From Paracentrotus lividus (taxonomy: Eukaryota; Echinodermata; Echinoidea; Camarodonta; Echinidae), in NCBI GenBank assembly GCA_940671915.1, contig CALNVZ010003426.1:13402882-13466881 (forward strand): a stretch of DNA of 64,000 bases, written 5' to 3'. The number at the start of each line of letters is the position of its first letter. The stretch's first letter is position 1. This document shows positions 34,890-46,111 of this stretch, in pieces. The position numbers were made by a program, and so were the translations under genes. Under the pieces are notes generated by a model. The model did no database searches, was not told the origin of the DNA, and was given only the letters and a program-made list of their open reading frames with translations.

Positions 34890-35184
34890 AATAGAATTTT
34901 TAAAAAGTACTAGTGAAATAAAACAGATCAAAATAAATATATTATTAAAACAATAAATGAAATACAAGGAGAAAAATGAGATTAAAAACCAGAATTTCAA
35001 ACATTGGTGTATTATGTTTAGTTTCTTTAATTTCCGTTCAACAATACTAGGGGCTATTTCCCGGAATAAATGTTATTACGAGGGCGATTGCGGAGCTTAC
35101 GAGGGCGAAATCGCCCGCTGCCCCCGTGTATTTATCACACTGAAGTGTATAATTACAATGATTATGATTAACTTTTTTTTGTAG
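34890..35184. other. Gene 2 intron before kringle 2
   Basis: A CG-richer block GAGGGCGATTGCGG...GAGGGCGAAATCGCCC at about 35080-35120 forms a small stem. Otherwise AT-rich up to the acceptor TTTTTTTTGTAG. Confidence 0.4.
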
Positions 35185-35457
35185 AAGAAGCAGTGTGTTC
35201 TGATCCTAAAGGCGTCAGTTACAGAGGCACGTTAGCTAAGACCATCGGGGGACGCACCTGCCAAAAATGGACATCTCAATCACCACAGAAACACAGCCGT
35301 ACACCAGCTAACTACCCAAACAGCGGACTTGGAGATCACAACTATTGTCGAAACCCGGACGGGACATCTACTGCTTGGTGTTACACAACGGATAGCAGAA
35401 AAAGATGGGAGTTATGTGCTGTAGGGGTCCGCAATCCAGCATTTCCAAACTGTAACG
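35185..35457 (+). CDS. Gene 2 kringle exon 2
   Basis: A complete kringle module on one 273-nt phase 1-1 exon. It reads AVCSDPKGVSYRGTL, GRTCQKWTSQSPQKHSRTPA, GLGDHNYCRNPDGTSTAWC, YTTDSRKRWELCAV and FPNC. All six kringle cysteines and the YRG, CQKW, NYCRNPDG, WCYT and RWE signatures are present. Kringles are disulfide-linked binding modules of secreted proteases and receptors. Acceptor TTTGTAG, donor GTAATT. The central 136 bp are 97 percent identical to kringle exon 1, but the first quarter is not. Confidence 0.95.
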
Positions 35458-35940
35458 GTAATTATTTCATACATGTACTAAATATTGTAAAGCATACCCC
35501 TTTAATTTCTTAATCTTTTTCTCGATATTATCCCATATAAACTATATCCAGTATTCTGATGTACATAATCAGTATAACTAAAATGTGATGTTCATTGTTC
35601 ATTCAATGTTCATTTTATTTCATTTCACAAGCCAGACGCGTATTCAAAATTTCGCAAGCCCGGGGGCCCGACTTGATTTTGGCGCCATTGTGTACTTTTA
35701 AAAAAATGGCACCCCCCCCCCCCCCCGCCAGGCAAATATAGGCGTACGCCTTGAATGCATGTTGAAGGATTTCAGAGAAGCATATTTGAAGCCCCTTTTG
35801 AAAATTAAATATTTTTGGGGGTATAATTACATGAAAATAGATTATTTGAAGCCTACTTTAGTTCGATTTGAATAGTGAATTTATGGAGGAAAAAAAAAGA
35901 TCCATAAAATATGAGGTATTACTACTGTAAACAAAGATAT
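35458..35940. other. Gene 2 intron with poly-C stretch
   Basis: A C17 run at 35710-35726 is preceded by GCCCGGGGGCCCG, probably the remnant of a G/C-ended repeat. Nothing coding. Confidence 0.4.
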
Positions 35941-36600
35941 ATAATAAATGCGAGCGCGAAGGGAGAGCGAATTTTTCCCCTCTGCTACCACAAAGCGTAC
36001 AATATTAAGCACTAAGGAGTTTAAATTTTGTTTAGCTCCTCATCAGAATATGAAATGAACGGGAGCTGTAATTTGTCCATCAAAACGATTTAAAAGCAAG
36101 CCGTTGAAAACTTTTTTTTAAAATAAGCGAACATAGGCCTAAAATATGACCCTAAAATAGATAGGCAAGTGAGAAAATTCACTTTGCCAATGAACTACAA
36201 ATAAGACTTTTCACCTTTTTCGAAATAAATATATTCATGAGGCATACTGTATAGATTACTTCTTAAAAATGATGCGAGTGCGAAATGCTACAAGGCATGA
36301 AATTAGAAGCAATTTCGGTGTTTCAATTTACTAGTATTCTCCTCATGTATATATAAAAAATTTGAAATTTATTCTTCAAGAAGGCCTAATGGGAAATCAA
36401 TCCAATGGAAATTGACGATTTGCTTGTCAGAATCCTCATTAAGTGTAATCTGGTAAGGCAAGCGCAAAGCGCGAGCGAAAAATTGATGTATTTGAATGAT
36501 CTGGCAACCGGAAATTTTATGGGTTCCTCAGGAACGCATTGCCCATAGGAATGATGCGAGCGCGAAGCGCGAGCGAAAATTTTGCTCTATGTAAAGAGAT
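35941..36600. repeat. Region with GCGAGCGCGAAGCGCGAGC motifs
   Basis: CG-rich motifs occur near 35950, 36460 and 36554, each followed by GAAAATTTT or similar. They match the internal units of the element at 39165-41084, so this is probably an older relative. Confidence 0.6.
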
Positions 36601-36754
36601 CAGAAGGCATGGAAGTTTAGGATAAATTTGGACGCCCTCCACATGTTTAAGCACTGTATTCTGTATATATAATACATACTGTATGTAAAGAAAATAAACC
36701 ACCATCTTAGCGTACGGCTTTTCAATTTTCTCAATGTTTCTCTTTTCATACTAG

Positions 36755-36949
36755 CTGACACCTGTACCATCCCTACACTCCCGATGAATCTGTCGCCTTC
36801 AGCGTCGTCTAGTGAATGTGTAGCTGGATATGAATTAGATTTTGGTTCATGTTCGTTTGAATGTGCCTCTGGATTCTACATAAGTGACAGCACTGCAATA
36901 ACTTGTACAACATCGGCAACATTGTCCAAACCTCTTCCAACTTGTTCCA
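36755..36949 (+). CDS. Gene 2 CCP/sushi-like exon
   Basis: A 195-nt phase 1-1 exon. It reads ADTCTIPTLPMNLSPS, ECVAGYELDFGSCSFECASG, FYISDSTAITCTTSATLSK and PLPTCS. Six Cys and the GYEL...C.F.C..GF pattern resemble a complement control (sushi) module with an extra cysteine pair. Such modules bind proteins in secreted and cell-surface molecules. Acceptor TACTAG, donor GTAAGA. The family call is good but not certain, because the usual invariant Trp is absent. Confidence 0.8.
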
Positions 36950-37820
36950 GTAAGAAATCTATTGATGTTTGAAAATGTGTCAAAGTGAGAGGGGGAAAAA
37001 AAGACCTTCTCATGCGAGCTAAAATATAATTTTTGGAGATCTCAAATAACAATGAAAACGAGGTATTGCAATCAGAATGATATCACCTATAAAGCCATTT
37101 TAATGTATGGATTTTATATGATAGCATATGTCATGAACAGATGAATGAGAAGATTAAATTTTTGAGCATAGAGGTCAAAGGTCAAGGAGCACAAAATCTT
37201 TGCTTAAGGTGGATGTCTGGTAATCATATAAATTATAAAAAGTGGGGATTTTTTTTTTCATTGACGAATAGCCTGAGGTATATATTTTCATGGTATAAAG
37301 AGAAAATGACCAAATTCTAATTGGAAGTCACTTTAATTAAGCACTTTTGATGAGCCATGCAATTGTTGTATCAATATTCAAGAAAATTTACAGGCAATTT
37401 AAAGTACTTTCACTTTTTTTTTAATGATCTATAAGTTTTGAACAGTCCTCCTGTATTCAGTTCATCACCTTTGTAAATGAAATTTTACATGTAGGCTATG
37501 TAGTATACACATTAGAGCATGGGAAGACGTTTTAGGTTTGGTAAGGAAGCGTATTAATTAGTCACCTTGCATACATAATTAGGTTTGATTTTCTATGAAA
37601 TCATTGTTTTCTTATTTCTAACAACAAAACTATTCTTATTTGAATTTTGAAGACTATGATCCTATTGCATATGTATATAGCTGTAAAATGACATATGACT
37701 CAACATGGTAGCCCTTATATTTTCCTGAGGGCTTCGCGCCAAAAAACAATAATTTATGCGTATTTATACATTGATGCATATTCAATTGTACTCATAAATT
37801 AATTAAGTCAAAAGGAGCCT
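36950..37820. other. Gene 2 intron, unassigned
   Basis: AT-rich. Nothing recognisable. Confidence 0.4.
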
Positions 37821-37824
37821 GAAC

Positions 37825-38440
37825 TTTCGATCCTAGCAGAATCTTCGTCAGAGACAAAATGACACAGAAAAGTAGGGAACCAACATGGATATAGAGAAAG
37901 ACAGAGAAAAGCTAGACCTAAGTGGCAAGCCAAGAGGGAGAGAACAAAAAGGGGGATGTAAAAGGTGTGAAGAAGACAGCCAATCAAAAAGCAAGAGGAG
38001 GTGAGATCAAACAGCAAACTGGAACAAAAGGGAGATGATAAGCTGGGAGAGCGAGGAGAGAGTAAACAAAGAAGGGATCAGAGTGGAGGCTGAGGGGCTG
38101 AAAAGAATGAAAGAAAAGAGAAAAAGCCAAGGGGAAAAAGACAACTAGTAGACCTGTGTGTTATAGACCTACAAGAAGAAGTAAAGGGGGGGGGAATAAA
38201 TAAATAAGTAAAACAGGTAAAGAACAAGGGGAAGACATGAAAACAAAAAAAAAGAGAAGTGTGAGCCAAACCTGTAAGGGAGAAAGAGAAAGAAGAATTG
38301 ATAAGAGAAACAGAATGTATTAGTTAAATAAAAAACACCTGCAAATAAACTAAACTAGCTAAAAGGAAAGGGGGGAAAATAGATATCAAGAAAGAAATGA
38401 GAGAAAAAAAAAAAAAAAAAAAAAAAAAAGGAGAGTTAGT
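37825..38440. repeat. 600-bp purine-rich strand asymmetry
   Basis: The plus strand is dominated by A and G (AGAGAAAG, GGGGGATG, AGGGAGAGA words) for about 600 bp and ends in an A26 run at 38404-38429. It begins next to the block AACTTTCGATCCTAGCAG. Spurious proline/phenylalanine-rich ORFs lie opposite. Confidence 0.8.
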
Positions 38441-39002
38441 CAATACCCTCCTGAATGTTGAGACCGTGAGGTTGAATGGTGCGAAGACGTCTCATCCAGA
38501 ACTTCTCTCTGCTTTATTTAATTAATTAATTGTACATTGAATTAGTATTATTCAAAACCCGAAATACCATTTGCTAATTTTATCATAAAATATTTTACCA
38601 TTTAAAAATTATGGTAATTACCAGACATCCACGTTAATTGCCTTGTCTGGAATCATTTTCACCCTTCGGCATTGTTCGAGACAAAATTGATCATGATTGT
38701 TTTAAAATTTGCTTAAATTTCAACATGCCATATTGTTGCTCAAGATTTACACAAATGACGCTTTGAAAAATGAAAAAGTCGGGGCTTGCCTCCCCTTTAT
38801 ATCCCACCTTAAATGCTAGAAACACGTTAACCAGCCGACATGTCGATTAATTGAATTTTTAAAGTACTGTTGCTTTGAACAGGTTAAACAAAATGAAGGG
38901 TTATTATAGATTTCTTTTTAATCATTTGAATTTTTTTAACGATTTTTTTACGTCATTGAAATATTTAACCATATCAAAACCGTTTTTCATTAAATGCTGC
39001 AG
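38441..39002. repeat. Gene 2 intron, 5' part of a local duplication
   Basis: From about 38857 (ATTTTTAAAGTACTGTTGC) onward the sequence recurs at 41301. Together with the microexon it forms the first copy of a duplication. Confidence 0.7.
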
Positions 39003-39029
39003 GAGTTGCGGAGGAAGGCGTTAATGGAG
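39003..39029 (+). CDS. Gene 2 microexon, copy 1 (27 nt)
   Basis: Between acceptor TTAAATGCTGCAG and donor GTAAGA lie 27 nt in phase 1-1, coding VAEEGVNG after completing the split first codon. This would be a short acidic linker between the CCP and SRCR modules. Phase and length fit the gene exactly, and an identical copy exists at 41447. Expression evidence is not available from sequence. Confidence 0.6.
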
Positions 39030-39164
39030 GTAAGATTTTTGTCAGTGTCACTTAATTTTCGCTTTAATTGCACAAACTTTCTTTCCTCAAACAAATGTTA
39101 TCGTCGAGGGGAACACTAATATCTATACAGCAACAAATGAGATAAAAAAAAAGGGGTCAAAAGG

Positions 39165-41084
39165 CAGGGCCGGCGGAGCGTTTTCAAAAGTGAGGGGGCA
39201 CAAGTTTTAGAAAAATTCATGCGAAAATATTAGGCCCGAATAATAAGGATTTTACGGGGGGGGGGGTTCGAAATGTGAAAAAATGCACCTTTGCTTTGTG
39301 AATGAGCAGATCATATTCTAGCGCGAAGTCAGGGGTCAGTATAATGAAGTTTTTAGACACATTTGCGAGCGCGTAGCGCGAGCCGAAAATTTTATACACA
39401 TTTTGATAATTGTCATCCCATCTGAGACTCATTTGCGAGCGCGTAGCGTGAGCCGAAAATTTTGGCTTATAATTACCTGAAGGTAGTGTATTCTGTACAC
39501 ATTTTGATAATTGTCATCCCATCTGAGACACGTTTGCGAGCGCATAGCGCGAGCCGAAAATTTTGGCTTCTAATTACCTGATGGTAGTGTATTCTATACA
39601 CTTTTTGATAATTGTCATCCCATCTGAGACTCATTTGCGAGCGCGTAGCGCGAGCCGAAAATTTTGGCTTATAATTACCTGAGGGTAGTGTATTCTGTAC
39701 ACATTTTGATAATTGTCATCCCATCAGAGACACATTTGCGAGCGCGTAGCGTCGAGCGAATTGTTGGATTATAATATTAATCTGAAGGTAGTGTTTTCTA
39801 CACAACATTTGATAATTGTCATCCCATCTGAGACACATTTGGCAGCGCGAAGCGCGGGGTGAAAATTTTGCTTACCAATGATGCAAAGGGTATATTTTAG
39901 CACATTTTCCCCTCTACTCTTATGTATTTTGTTTGAATTCTTTATAAGATAACGATCACCTTCATTTTAATAAAAATGAATTGCGAACGCGAGCAGAAAA
40001 TTTTACATAACATTACTTGTTTGGGCAGCCAGGATGTTACTCAATGTAGCTTTTGTTTTAGAAACTTTGGAGAGCGCGCAGCGCGAGCCGAAAATGTTGG
40101 CTAACGGACGAAGGTATAGTGTATCTAGACATTAATTTGAAATTTACATCCCATCACTTCAATTTACAATATCAGGAGTCAGTCTTCTGAAGATAAATTT
40201 GAGCAGACCTTATTCGACGCGCAAGTGAGGGGTCAGCCCTAGTATAATAAACTTTTCTAGAGAAATTTGCAGGCGCGAAGCGCGAGCCGAAAATTTTTGC
40301 TTATAATGACACAAATAAGGCCGTATATTTTACGCACATTTTCCCCTCTACTCTAATGTATTTTTGTTTGAATTCTGTTACTAGCTAGGTAACGATCACC
40401 TTCATTTTAACAAAAATAAAATTGCGAGCGCGAAACGCGAGCAGAAAATTTTAAATACATTACTTATTTGGGACGCCAGGGATCAGTCAATGAGCTTTTT
40501 AATTAAAGAAAAGTTTACGAGCGCAATGCGCGAGCCGAAAAAATTGTCTTATTAGTATCTGAAGGTAGTGTATTCTAGATTTTGAAATTTGATTGACATC
40601 CATCACTTCACTTTGCGACGTCAGGAATCAGTTTTTCTGAGAGGAATTTGCGAGCGCGAAGCGCGAGCTGAAATTTTTGGCTTATGACTCCGTATATTTT
40701 ACGTAGATTTTCCATCTTATTTATTTTTGTGTGAATTCTTCTATGGGTCAAGATCACCTCAATTTTAACAAAAATAAATTGCTAGGGCCAAGTGCGAGTA
40801 GAAAATGTAACATAACTTTACTAATATGGGACATAAGGGATCAGTCAATGTGCCGTATTGAGAGAACCTTGCGAGCGCGATGCGCGAGCAGAAAAAAAAA
40901 ATTGGCTTCTAATGAACTCGAAGGTAATGTATTTTAAACATATTTTGCCTCTCTTTCCCGTTCTTCTTTTTCTTTTTCTTTTTCTTTTCCCTTTTTTCCC
41001 TTAGAAAATATTAAAATTTCTGGCAAAAAAGTGGGGGGGGGGGGCCCGGCCCCCCCAGGCCCCCCCCCGTCTCCGCCGGCCCTG
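39165..41084. mobile_element. 1.92-kb element with CAGGGCCGGCGGAG ends
   Basis: Perfect 14-bp inverted ends CAGGGCCGGCGGAG. Target duplication AAAGG at 39160-39164 and 41085-41089. The interior consists of tandem units of about 100 bp in the left half, each with TTTGCGAGCGCGTAGCGCG, GAAAATTTT and ATAATTGTCATCCCATC, and longer diverged units to the right. G and C runs lie at 41029-41068. No ORF. CAGGG ends recall hAT, but the duplication is 5 bp rather than 8, so the superfamily stays open. The duplicated sequence at 41580-41610 is the empty site. Confidence 0.9.
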
Positions 41085-41089
41085 AAAGG

Positions 41090-41300
41090 TTAAATGATAT
41101 GAGGCCATCTGTTACAAAAATGTTTTTGTTTAACTTGCTCTAATTTCTTTTTTTTTTTCCATCAGTTGTGTTCAAACTTAATACAAATGATTCTTGGGTA
41201 ATACCACATGTGGGTTGATGAGGATGATGAGATCAAAGGTCACATACGGGTCAAAAGGTCAACTTAAAGGTCAACTTTTCTTACACTTTTTTTTTTTATT
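41090..41300. repeat. First unit of the 145-bp GATCAAAGGTCA array
   Basis: Carries TGTGTTCAAACTTAATACAA, TGATTCTTGGGTAATACC and GATGATGAGATCAAAGGTCA, the same unit as in the array at 41655-42800. It closes the first copy of the duplication interrupted by the element at 39165. Confidence 0.85.
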
Positions 41301-41446
41301 TTTAAAGTACTGTTGCTTTGAACAGGTTAAACAAAATGAAGGGTTATTATAGATTTCTTTTTAATCATTTGAAATTTTTTTAACCATTTCTTTTTGTCAT
41401 TGAAATATTTAACCATATCAAAAACGTTTTTCATTAAATGCTGCAG

Positions 41447-41473
41447 GAGTTGCGGAGGAAGGCGTTAATGGAG
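41447..41473 (+). CDS. Gene 2 microexon, copy 2 (27 nt)
   Basis: Identical over all 27 bases to 39003-39029, with the same acceptor (AAATGCTGCAG) and donor (GTAAGA). Both copies are phase 1-1, so including neither, one or both keeps the frame, and the linker would be VAEEGVNG repeated. Created by the local duplication of about 500 bp (38857 onward and 41301 onward). Confidence 0.6.
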
Positions 41474-41654
41474 GTAAGATTTTTGTTGTCACTTAATTTT
41501 CGCTTTAATTGCACAAACCTTCTTTCCTCAAACAAATGTTATCGTCGAGGGGAAAACTAATATCTACACCAACAAATGAGATAAAAAAAAAAGGGGTCAA
41601 AAGGTTAAATGATATGAGACCATCTGTTACAAAAATGTTTTTGTTTAAATTGCT

Positions 41655-42800
41655 CCAATTTCTTTTCTTCTCCGTCAGTTGTGTTCAAACTTAATACAAA
41701 TGATTCTTGGGTAATATCACATGTGGGTTGATGAGGATGATGAGATCAAAGGTCATATAGGGGTAAAAAGGTCAACTTAAAGGTCAACTTTTTTTACACT
41801 TTTTTTTAAAAGTTCTCTATCAATTGTGTTCACACTTGGTAAAAATAATTCTTGGGTAATACCACATATGTATTGATGAGGATGATGAGATCAAAGGTCA
41901 TCAAGGGTCAAAAGGTCAAATGATATGAGGCCATCTGTTACCAAAATATTAAAGTTTTTATTTCTCAATCAATTGTGTTCGCACTTGATGCAAATAATTC
42001 TTGGATTATGATACATGTGTGTTGATAAGGATGATGAAATAAAAGGTCATATAAGGGTCAAAATGTCAAATCAAAGGTCATCTTTTCTTAGACTTTTTTG
42101 TTATCTTTATTTCTCTATCAATTGTGTTCACACTTGGTACAAATGATTCTTGGGTAATATCACATGTGTGTTGATAAGGATGATGAGATCAAAGGTCATA
42201 TAGGGGTCAAAAGGTCAACTTAAAAGGTCAACTTTTCTTACACTTTTGTTTTCTTTATTTCTCCATCAATTGTGTTCAAACTTAATACAAATGATTCTTG
42301 GGTGATATCACATGTATGTTGATAAGGACGATGAGATCAAAGGTCATATAGGGGTCAAAAGGTCAACTTTTCTTAAACTTTTATTTTCCTTTTTTTTCTC
42401 TATCGATTGTGTTCACACTTGGTACAAATGATTCTTGAGTAGTACCACATGTGTTTTGATGAGGACGATGAGATCAAAGGTCATATAGGAGTCAAAAGGT
42501 CAAATTAAAGGTCAACTTTTCTGGAACTTTTTATTTAACTTGCTCTCATCAAATGTGTTCACACTTGGTACAAATGATTCTTGAGTTAGTACCACATGTG
42601 TGTTGATGAGGACGATGAGATCAAAGGTCATATCGGGGTCAAAAGGCCAACTTAAATGTTGATTTTTCTTAAACATGTCCTGACTTCTTTATTTGTACAT
42701 AAATTTTGTTTAAACTTCGAACAAATGTTCATTAGGTATTGTCACATATTTGATACCTAGTACAAAGGTTACATCAAAGGCCATATTGGGGTCAAAAGGT
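41655..42800. repeat. Tandem array, about 145-bp unit, about 8 copies
   Basis: Each unit has TCAATTGTGTTCACACTTGG, AAATGATTCTTGGGTAATA, CACATGTGTGTTGAT, GATGAGATCAAAGGTCATAT and GGGGTCAAAAGGTCAA. Copies diverge toward the right end. It lies between the microexons and SRCR exon 1. Confidence 0.92.
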
Positions 42801-43379
42801 CATATTGCGTGTTTTATTGATAGCGAAATCAGGCGAGACTCGTGGTTCGCGAACCACCTTGTATTTGTTTTACACTGTATGTGTTTTGATGACTTTGTCT
42901 ATGATAGGTTATTATCGTTTTAAATAAATTCATAGGCTACAATGCATACTACATCTGTTTTCTTATTTTATTGGAGCGAATACATGATGTTGTAAGATAT
43001 ATTGTTAAACAATTTTAATATTGTTTTAATATCATCACTTTACATTAAAACACTTCTCACTTGAAGATGAGACTCAAAATTTGAATAGAATGAATGATTT
43101 TACGATTATATTCATTCGATTACAGAGTATACTAGTATTAAACACTTGAATGATTATTATTTTAGATTTACCAAAACTAGTTCTAAAACTATATCCCAGT
43201 TGTAAGGAATGGACAAGGACGATGTGAGCACTACCCCAGAGTGACAACCACATAAGAAGAGCCGGAGGGGCTCACGAAAAATGAAATGAAAAATAAAAAT
43301 GAAATTGGAAATAATACACTTTTAAAATATGCACAAATCCAAAAACACAAATAAGTCCTACCACCTTTGAGAATTCATA
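42801..43379. other. Array end with 16-bp palindrome, then unassigned
   Basis: The perfect palindrome GTGGTTCGCGAACCAC is at 42842-42857, following GGCGAGACTC, and may mark the end of the repeat that carries the array. The rest is AT-rich and unassigned. Confidence 0.5.
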
Positions 43380-43887
43380 TTAAAGGGGAAGTTCACCCTG
43401 GAATTTTATTGGTCTTAAAAAATGCAGAAAAATAAAAGAAAAAATGAGGTAAGGTTGGGAACAATCGACGCAAAATATGATGAAGTTATGAATATTCAAA
43501 GTTTTGATTCTGTGACGTCACATGCGAGCAGATCTCCTATGTGTTATGTAGTGTAAATTCCATAAAATGTCATTTTTTTTTCAGAAGAAATAATTATGTC
43601 ACCTGTGCGGTCGATATATATCAAACATATAGTTCATATACATGACTATATCAAATATTGACCCATTCCTTTATCAAGAACCATGAACAAAAAGACAAAT
43701 TTACGGAATTTGACATTACACAACCAATGGAGAGCTGCTCGCACGTGACGTCACAGAATCAAAACTTTACATATTCATAACTTCGCTATTTTTTGGTCGA
43801 TTTTCTTCAAACTTTCATTTATATTTTTCTATTATTTTTCTTCATTTTTTAAGACCAATAAAATTCCAGGGTGAACTTCCCCTTTAA
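43380..43887. mobile_element. Family B foldback element copy 3, full length
   Basis: Ends TTAAAGGGGAAGTTCACCC and GGGTGAACTTCCCCTTTAA are perfect inverted repeats, and pairing extends through most of each arm. Perfect TGACGTCA palindromes occur in both arms (43513-43520 and 43746-43753). TTAA is available at both ends as target site. It is the best preserved of three copies and lies 136 bp before SRCR exon 1. Confidence 0.9.
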
Positions 43888-44023
43888 AGATTTGTACTTG
43901 GAGCATGTTGGTGGATCAAACTCCGATAGATCAACCTATATTGACCACCTCGTTTTATTATTTCTTTGTTTGTTTGTTTCATTATTTATTAATTATTATT
44001 TAAAAAAAAAAATCTTATTTCAG

Positions 44024-44347
44024 ATGTCCGCTTAGCTGGAGAGGGCAGCTTCTCATCTGGAGGGCGGGTGGAGATCTTTATGAACGGGCAATGGGGCACT
44101 GTCTGCGGTATTGATTTCAATACTGCGAATGGGAATGCGGTGTGTAGGCAGTTAGGATATCCAGCTGGCCTTCACTCTTACTTCAATCAGGCAACACAGT
44201 TTGGTCCCGGCGTTGGGCCTGTCTGGCTGAATAATGTCGCGTGTAGACCATATGATTGGTCACTCGAAAAGTGCCTTGCTAATGTCAGAGGGCCCACTGA
44301 GGAAAATGCATGTGAACATAATCGTGATGCAGGCGTCATTTGTAGCG
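44024..44347 (+). CDS. Gene 2 SRCR exon 1
   Basis: A complete scavenger receptor cysteine-rich domain on one 324-nt phase 1-1 exon: VRLAGEGSFSSGGRVEIF, QWGTVCGIDF, AVCRQLGYPAG, GPVWLNNVACRPYDWSLEKC and ACEHNRDAGVICS. Six cysteines sit at group A-like positions (TVC, VCR, AC, KC, AC, IC). SRCR domains bind microbial, polyanionic or protein ligands in secreted and membrane proteins. Acceptor TTATTTCAG, donor GTAAGT. Confidence 0.97.
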
Positions 44348-45324
44348 GTAAGTGAGTGATTGTGCATGGCAATATAGACGGTTGAAAAACGGTGAAATGT
44401 TAGACACAAGTCGGCGGGCAAACGGTCAAAGAAACAAAGGCAAAACAATCAATTCTAAAACACTACTCCATTATAGTTTTCACTCATTTTATCTTTAAAC
44501 AATACATTAAAATTTTAGAAAATAAGAAATATCCCCCTTAATCACATTTTAAAAATCATTTTGCTTATTTTCTTGACTCGTTTCTTGGCGACCTGTCTCA
44601 AATGATCAGTAGGTGCATTAGATGTGACAGGGGACTGTGTGAGTAAATTGTTTCTAAACCCACTTTGACCAATCCCAATTTAGTTTCATCCCACCTAGTC
44701 TTTTCCAATTTCGTCTACAACCCGTTCATATAATGATCTTTTGGTCTAATTGTCACTATGCCCAATTTCCATTACGTGTAAGCCCTAATATCCAGTAAAT
44801 TTCAGGAACAAACTGGTAATAGACCAAATATTCATTTTGGAATTATGACTCATTTTGAAAATGAAATAAAACAATCTGGCTATTAAACGAATTGGCAATT
44901 AGACCAAGTTTGTATTAGATACAAATGAGGGGAATAGGACAAAGGAGGGGAAAAGGGCGGAAGGAAACAGGAAGAAGAAAGAGATAAAGGAAGAAAAATA
45001 ATACGAAGAAGAGATAGGGAAAGGCCGTTGTTTGTGAGGAATATTTGCCTAAATAATTATATGCAATACAAGGCCATAGACAGGACCAATTACGTTCCAA
45101 ACGACCAGTATGATAACTAAGGCCTTCAAAATAATTGGTCATATTATTATGTATGGGGCCTTCAGGAAAGCTTGGCACCTGACCTAAAAAGACGCGACGG
45201 AGCCAACTAACACTTGACAAAATTTGGTCTCCTAAAGAGGAAATTTAATACGCCTTTGAAGCATTTTTTTTTATGTCGATCATTCATGTATATGGGACCT
45301 TCAGGAAGATTCCACCCCTTCCCC

Positions 45325-45327
<3 letters not shown>
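44348..45327. other. Gene 2 intron, unassigned
   Basis: GGGACCTTCAGGAA-type words near 45152 and 45289 suggest a short tandem duplication. Nothing coding. Confidence 0.4.

Positions 45328-45392
<65 letters not shown>
45328..45392. repeat. Poly-A run of 65 bases
   Basis: An uninterrupted A run followed by TCATAAAACACACAC. The poly-lysine and poly-phenylalanine ORFs across it are artefacts. Confidence 0.95.
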
Positions 45393-45397
<5 letters not shown>

Positions 45398-45478
45398 AAA
45401 CACACACACAGAGAAAAGATAATGGAACCAAATTGAAAGATAAAAAGATTCGGCCCCGAAGCAAAATCCTATCATGCG

Positions 45479-45721
45479 GCGGTCACAACTCGCCGTACCT
45501 TCGACGTGCAACTCCCTACGATGGATTTCGTAGAAAATTCGTGCAGCGGAGGTACCTTGCAGGTACAATGCATGTACGACGTGCAGGAAGTTTTTACAAT
45601 ACCCTTGCTATAGAAATGCAGGAATCGCAGAAGTTGAATTAAGACCTGTGCGTGCATTGCACATGCAACGCAGGCTACGTTGATGGCACGTGCCCCGTAG
45701 CCTACGACGAGTTGTGACCGC
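45479..45721. mobile_element. 243-bp foldback MITE with GCGGTCACAACTCG ends
   Basis: Left end GCGGTCACAACTCGCCGTA and right end TACGACGAGTTGTGACCGC are inverted with one mismatch. The interior is unusually rich in CpG and TGCATG/ACGT words compared with the AT-rich flanks. No clear target duplication. Confidence 0.75.
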
Positions 45722-46111
45722 TGCATTAATAACCATGCGCCATTTTTCTTTTAGTATATGTATATACATGACTGCATGAAGGGCAATAAGTTTACAAAAA
45801 ATATTAAAATAGTACGCTGGTACTTTGCGCCTGCATGATCTTATGTCAAAAATAAGATTCAAACTTCAGCTTGCAATTTCCCCTTTGGAGGATACATCGA
45901 TGATCGACAAAACTCTGAATATTAATAAGAAATAACAATGTACAGGTAGACTTGTACCATTTTCATGAGTTTGCTAATAAATCTTTGCCAATAGTGTAGA
46001 AAGATTTTCATGTCGAGATTAGAACTACATCAGTATAAATAACAAAAACATTTGTAATTTGTAATGATTACATAATTTCTTTTTTTTTTCCTCCTCTTTT
46101 ATATTCCACAG

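Noticed and set aside
41655-42800. CRISPR-like array
   Set aside because: The whole 145-bp unit repeats with drift; there are no short identical repeats with unique spacers, and the DNA is animal.
45214-45642. 142-codon ORF with poly-Lys
   Set aside because: It runs across the 65-base poly-A and a MITE; there are no protein motifs.
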